Assembly (NCBI GenBank): GCA_964577115.1
Contig: CAZNXJ010000045.1
Span: forward strand, 1-30,977
Length of the DNA: 30,977 nt
Direction: 5' to 3'
DNA from: CAZNXJ01 sp964577115
GTDB lineage: Bacteria; Planctomycetota; Planctomycetia; Pirellulales; Pirellulaceae
Shown: in pieces, positions 1-6,393 of the stretch
Layout: every line of letters begins with the position of its first letter
How positions within the stretch are numbered: position 1 is the stretch's first letter
Translations under genes and position numbers: made by a program
Notes under the pieces: generated by a model
What the model was told of the DNA's origin: nothing
The model's database searches: none
The model's input: only the letters and a program-made list of their open reading frames with translations

Positions 1-63
1 TCAGCGGTCAGCGATCAGCGGTCAGCGATCAGCGGTCAGCGATCAGCGGTCAGCGGTCAGCGG
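1..63. repeat. Heptanucleotide tandem array, left of gap
   Basis: Nine consecutive 7-base units alternate between TCAGCGG and TCAGCGA without interruption up to the run of N. The array evidently continues across the gap, because a related array resumes on the other side. No open frame or promoter is visible in it. The repeat itself is the likely reason that the assembly broke here. Confidence 0.95.
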
Positions 64-163
64 NNNNNNNNNNNNNNNNNNNNNNNNNNNNNNNNNNNNN
101 NNNNNNNNNNNNNNNNNNNNNNNNNNNNNNNNNNNNNNNNNNNNNNNNNNNNNNNNNNNNNNN
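64..163. other. Scaffold gap (100 N)
   Basis: Exactly one hundred N bases separate two parts of the same heptanucleotide array. The round number suggests a placeholder of unknown true length. Confidence 0.97.
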
Positions 164-259
164 TTAGCAGTCAGCGGTTAGCAGTCAGCGGTTAGCAGTC
201 AGCGGTTAGCAGTCAGCGGTTAGCAGTCAGCGATCAGCGGTTAGCAGTCAGCGGTCAGC
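164..259. repeat. Heptanucleotide tandem array, right of gap
   Basis: Thirteen 7-base units follow the gap, mostly alternating TTAGCAG and TCAGCGG, with a partial TCAGC at the end. The alternation differs from that on the left side of the gap (TCAGCGG/TCAGCGA), so the array is made of sub-types. Confidence 0.93.
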
Positions 260-336
260 TTTTGGAGGTCAATGGGTTGGCAGTGGAGGTGGATTGAATA
301 TGTTTCAGATCTTAAGTTTGGCGGCAAAGTCATGCG

Positions 337-395
337 ATCACTGCTGAAAGCTGACTGCTGAAAGCTGATCGCTGATCGCTAAAAGCCGACCGCTG
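337..395. repeat. Inverted counterpart of the heptad array
   Basis: Bases 337-395 carry GCTGAAAGCTGA- and GCTGATCGCTGATCGCT-like units, the reverse complement of the TCAGCGATCAGC units at 1-259. The two arms flank about 80 bases of unique sequence, so a long imperfect cruciform or hairpin could form. The first gene starts 75 bases further on. Confidence 0.75.
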
Positions 396-469
396 CCCCG
401 ACCGATTGAGCAAGCATTTGAGTGATAGAATACGAGCATCCCGTCTCATGTTTCTAAAGGAGTGTTGCC

Positions 470-1756
470 GTGCGTCACTGGGTTGCTCTGCTCGCGATCG
501 CAGCATGCTTGATTGTTACGCCGCGCCTGGCGGCTCAGCCGGAGGCGTCCGACAACAGACAGGCGCTCGAGCAGCGCGTCACCGAATTGGTTCGACAACT
601 GGATCACCGCGAACTGGCTCAGCGGCAACAGGCCGAACGGCAACTTATCGAACTGGGTCCGGATGTGCTCGCTCTGCTGCCCTCGGCCAACAATCGCTTG
701 CCCGCCGAAATGCGGCAGCGCCTCGCGCGGATCGCCACTACGCTCCAGCAACAGGCCGCCACGCAGGTCATCGAGCCCTCCAAGATCACGCTTTCCGGCC
801 GCATGCCGCTCGACGAGGCTATGCGGCAACTGGGCGAGCAAAGCGGCAATAAGATTGCGGGCAGCGAGTCATTCGACATGGAAGTCGAAACGGGATTCGA
901 TGAAACCCCGTTCTGGGAAGCGTTCGATCGGCTGCTTGATCAGGCAGAGCTAATGATTGATTCGTACGGTGGTCAGCTTCATACGCTCGCGCTGCTCCCA
1001 CGGCCCACCGGCGCACCCCCAATCGCGGATTCGGCATCGTATCACGGGGCCTTCCGCATCAGCGCACTGCGCATGACGGCAACTCGCGATCTACGCCGGC
1101 AAGCGTTTCAAAGTTTGCGCGTCAGTCTGTCGGTCGCCTGGGAACCGCGGCTCGCTCCCATTTCGATCAAGCAGTCGCTCAACCAGGTCAAAGCCACGGA
1201 CGATCAAGGGCAACCCATCCCGGTCGCCGGACGAGGAGTTCGCGAAGCGCCGATTCATCCGGGCATGTCTGCCATCGAGCTCGAGCTGCCATTCGAGCTG
1301 CCCGATCGATCGGTGACGGCGATCCAACGCCTAAGCGGCGAACTAAACGTATTGATCCCCGGCCGCGTCGAAAGGTTCTCGTTTGATGGCGACCTGGCGA
1401 ACGCTCGGGCCGTCGAACAACAGCGAGCGGGCGTTACGGTAATTCTGGATGACGTTCGCAAGAACGTTGATCTGCATCAGTTCCGCATCCGCGTACGCTT
1501 CGACGACGCTGGCGAGGCGCTCGAGTCGCACCGCGGATGGATCTTTAGTAACGAAGCATATCTGCTCGATGCCGATGGCCAGCGGATCGACAACATTGGG
1601 TTGGAAACAACCCGGCAGCTTCCCAACGAGGTTGGTGTCGCGTATCTGTTCGATATTCCCGGCGGCCTGGACGGATACAAGTTCGTCTATGAAACACCCG
1701 CGCTGATTCTTCGCACAAGTGTTCCGTATGAGCTGAAGGATCTGCCGCTGCCTTGA
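470..1756 (+). CDS. Secreted protein of unknown function
   Basis: I do not recognise a named family. The protein has 428 residues with an N-terminal signal peptide (hydrophobic residues about 5-20, cleavage probably after a Leu-Ala-Ala-Gln stretch near residue 23), so it is exported. Residues about 30-100 are rich in Gln, Arg, Leu and Glu and look helical, possibly HEAT- or coiled-coil-like. The rest looks like beta-rich domains. The start is GTG at 470, chosen because an AAAGGAG ribosome site lies 6 bases upstream and the signal peptide begins there. Its TGA stop directly abuts the ATG of the prolyl isomerase gene, so the two are probably cotranscribed and translationally coupled. That coupling suggests an envelope function, but this is inference. 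Confidence 0.85.
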   Translation: MRHWVALLAIAACLIVTPRLAAQPEASDNRQALEQRVTELVRQLDHRELAQRQQAERQLIELGPDVLALLPSANNRLPAEMRQRLARIATTLQQQAATQVIEPSKITLSGRMPLDEAMRQLGEQSGNKIAGSESFDMEVETGFDETPFWEAFDRLLDQAELMIDSYGGQLHTLALLPRPTGAPPIADSASYHGAFRISALRMTATRDLRRQAFQSLRVSLSVAWEPRLAPISIKQSLNQVKATDDQGQPIPVAGRGVREAPIHPGMSAIELELPFELPDRSVTAIQRLSGELNVLIPGRVERFSFDGDLANARAVEQQRAGVTVILDDVRKNVDLHQFRIRVRFDDAGEALESHRGWIFSNEAYLLDADGQRIDNIGLETTRQLPNEVGVAYLFDIPGGLDGYKFVYETPALILRTSVPYELKDLPLP

Positions 1757-2815
1757 ATGGCTCGAACTCCAGGACGCTCGCCAATGACCACGTCCCGACT
1801 CCTCCATAACGAGCGGTCTGATCACATTTGTTCCTCCGGCGGTCGTGCCACTGGCCGGCCGCGCAGACACGGTTGGCTACTCGCCCGTTGGTTCTGCGGA
1901 TGGCTATCGTGGCTGTGGTGCGCCACGATGCCGCTGCACGCGCAAACGATGACCGAACCGATCGCCGCGCGCGTGAACGGGAGTCCGATCTACACGGCCG
2001 ATGTGGAGTACGAGCTTGCACGAGCACTTGGACGGCGGCAGGTCGCCGAGTCGGTGCGCGAGCAGCTTCGTTCGGAAACGCTGGAACAACTCGTTCGTCG
2101 CCAGCTCGTGCTCGAATGGCTCGCCGAGCGAAAGCAGGCCGCCACCGAAGCGGATGTAGACCTGATGCTGCAGCGGCTTAGCAAGCAGCTTGAAGCGCGC
2201 GGCAGCACGCTCAACGAACATCTGGACGAGATCGGCTTCAGCGAGCCGCGTTTGCGAGCTCGTTTTCGTTGGACGCTCAGCTGGGACCGGCTGCTCGACC
2301 GCTACCTGACCGACGAGAACCTGGAGCGTTTTTTTGAGCAGCACCGCCGCGATTTCGACGGGACGCTCATGCGTGTGGCCCATATTCTGTGGAAAGTGGA
2401 CGCGTCGCAGGACACCGCGCCGTTCGTGCGCGAAGCCGAGAAGGTGCGAGAGAAGCTGGTCGCCGGCGAGCTCGATTTTGCCACCGCCGCTCGCACGTAT
2501 TCCGCTGCACCGACGGCCGAACGAGGTGGCGAGATTGGCTGGATCGAGCGGCACGAACCGATGCCGGCTGCTTTTTCGAACGCCGCCTTTCAGCTCGACC
2601 CCGGTGAAATCAGCCAGCCGGTCATCACGAGCTTCGGCGTTCATTTAATCCATTGCATCGAGATCGCCCCAGGACAGAAAACCTGGAAGGATGCGCGCGG
2701 CGAACTCGAACGGGAGGTGGCGAAGTTCATCTTCCGCTGGGCCTCGGATCAGCGCCGCGCCAAAGCGCAAATCGAACTGGTCGGCAATATCCCCTTGCCG
2801 CCCGCCAACCCTTAA
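1757..2815 (+). CDS. Parvulin-type peptidyl-prolyl cis-trans isomerase (SurA/PpiC-like)
   Basis: The 352-residue protein has an N-terminal Trp-rich hydrophobic segment (about residues 40-58, ending near ALHAQ-type sequence) that should act as a signal or anchor, then a SurA-N-like helical region (about 65-190), and a parvulin domain (about 205-310) with the typical VAHIL strand, a GGEIGWI loop and a FGVHLIHC strand. This family isomerises Xaa-Pro bonds and chaperones exported proteins, especially outer-membrane proteins. The start follows the upstream stop with no gap; an internal ATG at 1784 would shorten the N-terminus by nine residues. The family is clear, but whether it is a true SurA orthologue cannot be decided. 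Confidence 0.93.
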   Translation: MARTPGRSPMTTSRLLHNERSDHICSSGGRATGRPRRHGWLLARWFCGWLSWLWCATMPLHAQTMTEPIAARVNGSPIYTADVEYELARALGRRQVAESVREQLRSETLEQLVRRQLVLEWLAERKQAATEADVDLMLQRLSKQLEARGSTLNEHLDEIGFSEPRLRARFRWTLSWDRLLDRYLTDENLERFFEQHRRDFDGTLMRVAHILWKVDASQDTAPFVREAEKVREKLVAGELDFATAARTYSAAPTAERGGEIGWIERHEPMPAAFSNAAFQLDPGEISQPVITSFGVHLIHCIEIAPGQKTWKDARGELEREVAKFIFRWASDQRRAKAQIELVGNIPLPPANP

Positions 2816-2883
2816 ACTATCCCTGTCCCTGACCTCATTCGTGTCATTCGTGGTTCCCCTCTCTCTTCCCGAGAATTACCCAA

Positions 2884-4008
2884 TTGCGCTCCATCGCAGG
2901 AATCGAGGACGCCGATTGGCGGCAAGCGGTACAGCGCGAGCTGTTGGCGTGGTATTCGCGTAGCGCGCGGGACCTTCCGTGGCGCAAGACAACGGATGTC
3001 TACCCCGTTTGGGTCAGCGAAATCATGCTTCAGCAAACGCAGGTCGCGACGGTCGTGCCGTACTACAAGCGGTTCCTTGAGGCATTCCCGACCGTCCAGC
3101 GACTGGCAGCGGCATCCGAGCAGGAAGTACTCCGTCTATGGGAAGGGCTGGGCTACTATCGCCGAGCCCGCCAGCTGCATGAAGCCGCTCGGCGCATTGT
3201 CGAAAACCACGGGGGACGCTTTCCCGAATCGTTAAAGGAGGCAGTAGCACTGCCCGGCGTCGGCCGCTATACGGCAGGTGCGGTTCTGTCGATCGCCTAT
3301 GGCAAACGTCTGCCGATCGTGGAAGCCAATACGATTCGACTGTACAGCCGCCTGATGCTGCTCGAGGGCGACCCGACGCGCAGCGCCGAACTGAAACGGC
3401 TCTGGCAATTCGCCGACGCGTTGTTGCCCGAGAGCGATCCGGGACGCTTCAATCAGGCGCTCATGGAACTCGGCAGCACTGTTTGCACGCCGCGCGAGCC
3501 GGACTGCCCGGCCTGCCCGCTCGTCGACTTCTGCCCGACTGCCGCCCGCGGTTGGCAAGACCGTATTCCCGGACGCAAACCCAAAGTGCAGTACGAGGAC
3601 AGTCTCGAGGCGGCGGTCCTTGTATGGCAGGACGACTACGTGCTGCTACGGCAATGCGGTCCCGACGAGCGCTGGTCCGGTCTGTGGGATTTCCCTCGTT
3701 TTACGATGTTCTCTCGTGATCCCGGCATCATCGCGCGCATGGTGGCGAGCAATACGTATGCAGCTACTGGGGTCCGCATTGGCAAACCGCGGCACTTTAC
3801 CACGTTGCGACACGGGGTAACGCGCTATCGCATCACGCTCGAGTGCTACGAAGCCGTGTGCAAAACAAGCCCCGCTGTGTTGCGGGATGGAGTGCGATGG
3901 TTTGCACGGGATGAATTGCACGCCCTCCCGCTCAGTTCCACGGGACGCCAACTGGCCAAAATGAGCAGCGCCACGAGCCTCGGACGCCGGCGGACGAGCT
4001 CCCGCTGA
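2884..4008 (+). CDS. mutY: A/G-specific adenine glycosylase MutY
   Basis: MutY removes adenine mispaired with 8-oxoguanine or G in base-excision repair. The 374-residue protein shows the N-terminal helix-hairpin-helix glycosylase domain with catalytic Glu46 in the SEIMLQQTQV motif, the LPGVGRYTAG hairpin (about 123-132), a [4Fe-4S] site C201-X6-C208-X2-C211-X5-C217, and a C-terminal NUDIX-like domain that recognises 8-oxoG (from about 235). The conserved catalytic Asp in the LDGN motif of Escherichia coli MutY is replaced by Glu147 (VEAN). The start is TTG at 2884, with no strong ribosome site, so it is less certain than the rest. Length fits the family. Confidence 0.95.
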   Translation: MRSIAGIEDADWRQAVQRELLAWYSRSARDLPWRKTTDVYPVWVSEIMLQQTQVATVVPYYKRFLEAFPTVQRLAAASEQEVLRLWEGLGYYRRARQLHEAARRIVENHGGRFPESLKEAVALPGVGRYTAGAVLSIAYGKRLPIVEANTIRLYSRLMLLEGDPTRSAELKRLWQFADALLPESDPGRFNQALMELGSTVCTPREPDCPACPLVDFCPTAARGWQDRIPGRKPKVQYEDSLEAAVLVWQDDYVLLRQCGPDERWSGLWDFPRFTMFSRDPGIIARMVASNTYAATGVRIGKPRHFTTLRHGVTRYRITLECYEAVCKTSPAVLRDGVRWFARDELHALPLSSTGRQLAKMSSATSLGRRRTSSR

Positions 4009-4135
4009 GCGACGGCCCGGCATGTTGCGTGCGCCGCACGGGTGACGCATAATCGGGCGAGCACGCAAAGGGCACTAAAACGCCTCCGATGAGCAACCGT
4101 GATTTTGATTCAGCCTTGGCGGGGAGAGAACTGAC

Positions 4136-5455
4136 GTGAGCAAGCGACAGAGCAATCGGCGCGAATTCCTTCGCTGGTCGGCCGCAGCAGGCGTTGCGCT
4201 GGCCGGATACCATGTGAACCCCACGCGCGCGCAAGAGAGCAATTCCCCGAACGAACGGCTCAATCTAGTGGCCATCGGCGCGACTGCTCGAGCCGGTGAA
4301 AACATCCGGCAGTGCGCATCGCAAAACATCATCGCGATCGCCGACGTCGATCGGGCGCTGCTCGAGAAAGGCGCTCAGCCGTATCCCCACGCGCGGAAGT
4401 ATGTCGACTTCCGCGAAATGCTCGAGAAGGAAGCCGAGAAGATCGACGGAGTGCTCGTCGGTACGCCCGACCACACACACGCTCCGGCCGCGGCGATGGC
4501 CCTGCGGATGAAGAAGCACGTCTATTGCGAAAAGCCCCTGACCCACACGGTCTATGAGGCGCGCGTGCTGGCCAATCTGGCGCGGGAAAACAACCTCGTA
4601 ACCCAGATGGGAACGCAGATTCACGCGGGCGACAATTACCGCCGCGTGGTCGAACTGATCCAGGGTGGCGCAATTGGTCCGGTGCGAGAAGTCCACGTGT
4701 GGGTCGGAGCCAGCTATACCGGGGCGATGTTCACGACCGGCACACCGGCGCCCGAACACCTGAACTGGGATCTGTGGCTGGGCCCGGCCCCCGAACGGCC
4801 ATACTCCGAAGGCGTTCACCCGTTCCAGTGGCGGCGCTTCTGGGATTACGGCAGCGGAGCGCTCGGTGACTTCGGCTGCCACTACATCGACCTGGTGCAC
4901 TGGGCACTGAAGCTCCGCGCTCCGATACGAGTCGCTTCGCAGGGCCCGGCGGTGGATCCCGTCAGCGCGCCGGCGTGGATGATTACCGAATACGAATACC
5001 CGGCTCGCGGCGACCTGCCGCCGGTCAGGTTGACGTGGTACGACAGCGGCAAGAAGCCGGACATCCTCGCGACGCTCAAAGGCAGCGATGGCCAGCCGCT
5101 CGACTACAACAACGCGGGCCAGCTGTTCATTGGCGACGAGGGGATGCTGATCTCGGACTACAACCGCCATCACCTGTTGCCAGCCGAAAAATATGCCGAC
5201 TTTGTCCGGCCGGAGCCCACGATCCCAGCGTCCATCGGCCATCACCAGGAATGGCTTCAGGCCATCCGCGACGGCGGCGAGACCACCTGCAATTTCGACT
5301 ATTCCGGCGCTCTTACGGAAGCCGTGCTACTCGGCATCGTCGCGTACCGGAGCGGCACCGCGATCGAATGGGATGCCGAGAATCTGAAGGTAACCAACTC
5401 TCCCGCCGCCCAGCAGTTCGTCCATCGCGAATACCGCAAGGGCTGGGAACTCTAA
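4136..5455 (+). CDS. TAT-exported Gfo/Idh/MocA family oxidoreductase
   Basis: The 439-residue protein begins with a twin-arginine signal (NRREFLRW at residues about 7-14, followed by a hydrophobic Ala-rich stretch). It then has a Rossmann fold N-domain for NAD(P) and the EKPLTH motif (Lys as catalytic/structural residue of the family) near residue 130, followed by the C-terminal alpha/beta substrate domain. Family members oxidise or reduce sugars and related compounds, or act as glycoside-cleaving enzymes. Planctomycetes carry many TAT-exported paralogues of unknown substrate. The start is GTG at 4136, with GGGGAGAG about 9 bases upstream. A perfect hairpin terminator lies 26 bases after the stop. 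The substrate cannot be named. Confidence 0.93.
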   Translation: MSKRQSNRREFLRWSAAAGVALAGYHVNPTRAQESNSPNERLNLVAIGATARAGENIRQCASQNIIAIADVDRALLEKGAQPYPHARKYVDFREMLEKEAEKIDGVLVGTPDHTHAPAAAMALRMKKHVYCEKPLTHTVYEARVLANLARENNLVTQMGTQIHAGDNYRRVVELIQGGAIGPVREVHVWVGASYTGAMFTTGTPAPEHLNWDLWLGPAPERPYSEGVHPFQWRRFWDYGSGALGDFGCHYIDLVHWALKLRAPIRVASQGPAVDPVSAPAWMITEYEYPARGDLPPVRLTWYDSGKKPDILATLKGSDGQPLDYNNAGQLFIGDEGMLISDYNRHHLLPAEKYADFVRPEPTIPASIGHHQEWLQAIRDGGETTCNFDYSGALTEAVLLGIVAYRSGTAIEWDAENLKVTNSPAAQQFVHREYRKGWEL

Positions 5456-5480
5456 GCCGCTAGGTTCGCAAGAAACACAG

Positions 5481-5517
5481 AAAGCGCTCGAACTTCCCAC
5501 ATAAGTTCGAGCGCTTT
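5481..5517. terminator. Bidirectional rho-independent terminator
   Basis: A perfect 15-bp inverted repeat (5481-5495 and 5503-5517) with a 7-base loop begins with AAA and ends with TTT. It can terminate the plus-strand oxidoreductase gene and the convergent minus-strand lipoprotein gene. Confidence 0.9.
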
Positions 5518-5556
5518 CCTACGAACCACCCGCTATCGGCCGAGGCGCAGCTTGCG

Positions 5557-5658
5557 GCCGGACGGATCCCTGACATGCTCCGCGCGCGGTTCGGCTCGAC
5601 TGCTTCCGCCGGACGGACCCCTGCCTCGCTTCGCACGCGGCTCGGCGAGTGCGTGTCT
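5557..5658. repeat. Two imperfect 51-bp tandem copies
   Basis: The segment starting GCCGGACGGATCCCTG at 5557 is repeated imperfectly from 5608 (GCCGGACGGACCCCTG), a period of 51 bases. The second copy runs into the end of the lipoprotein gene. Function is unknown. Confidence 0.7.
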
Positions 5659-5899
5659 AGCGAGGCGGCAATTCCTGGAGACGCTGTTCGGCCTGGTAGG
5701 CTTTCATCGCGTTGGCTTCGCGTTGTAGCTTGAATTCCGGACCGGCCGGGAAGTACTGCACATCGTCGTGCAGGTAATACGGGCTGGGCAGCGTTTGGCC
5801 GCCTTCGGTAACCTGGCAGCCGGTCGAGGAAATCGCGGCGATCAGGCCGATGCCGCAGAGTGCAAGATGCGCCCAGTTGCAAGTCTTCCGAATGTTCAT
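5657..5899 (-). CDS. Small conserved lipoprotein
   Basis: The 80-residue product has a lipoprotein signal peptide: basic residues, a hydrophobic core (about 10-23) and a lipobox SSTGC with the lipidated Cys at about residue 28. The mature part is short and polar (QVTEGGQTLPSPYYL, then a helical Gln/Glu-rich tail). Short lipoproteins of this pattern are, as far as I recall, common in Pirellulales. Start ATG is preceded by GGAGAA about 10 bases upstream. It stands alone and is convergent with the oxidoreductase gene. Function is unknown; it may be an envelope structural protein. Confidence 0.83.
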   Translation of the reverse strand: MNIRKTCNWAHLALCGIGLIAAISSTGCQVTEGGQTLPSPYYLHDDVQYFPAGPEFKLQREANAMKAYQAEQRLQELPPR

Positions 5900-6393
5900 G
5901 ACTGTAATTCTCCGGACGGCGGTGGCCCACGCATTTGGGCAGCGACCGAGTCCATGATCCGATTTGCCGAGATGCAGGGATTTCCGTCTACCGCTTGAAT
6001 GCTCGGTATGTTCGTCACGTCCAATATCGTCGGCACAACCGGAATTCTTTGACGATTCCCGAGAATCTCTGCATTTCTTGTCTCACCGGCACTCGCCGGC
6101 CCGCTGAAGCCCCGCCCCCGGCCGTTCGCACCCTATGTCCCGGTCACAAGGCGCTGGGAAGCTGGTGAATTCGGGGAATCAAGGTCGAAATTCGTCATCG
6201 GCGCGGACCATTGGCTATGATGTAGCAAGGCTCTCGATTGCGCGGCTGTGGAGCGCGAGAGTAAAGGTGTCGCGTGCGGGAGCTCGGGCCACGGCTCTGC
6301 TCGGCCGCTGAAGGATCCGCATCGAGTGCCCCGCGCCGAGTGGCCCTTCGTCCGTGATAGTTCGAGATCCTTCTGCGTGGAGTCGTCTTGCCG
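5900..6393. other. Intergenic region without a supported gene
   Basis: This stretch separates two divergent genes and should hold both promoters. Several short frames cross it but none has a convincing start, composition or family. I see no repeat or RNA gene. A GGAG at 6379-6382 serves the downstream gene. Confidence 0.6.

Noticed and set aside
1904..2644. Minus-strand open frame opposite the prolyl isomerase
   Set aside because: Shadow of a gene with parvulin motifs; no family and no ribosome site.
4265..5245. Minus-strand open frame of about 326 codons opposite the TAT oxidoreductase
   Set aside because: The plus-strand gene has clear family motifs; the antisense frame has none.
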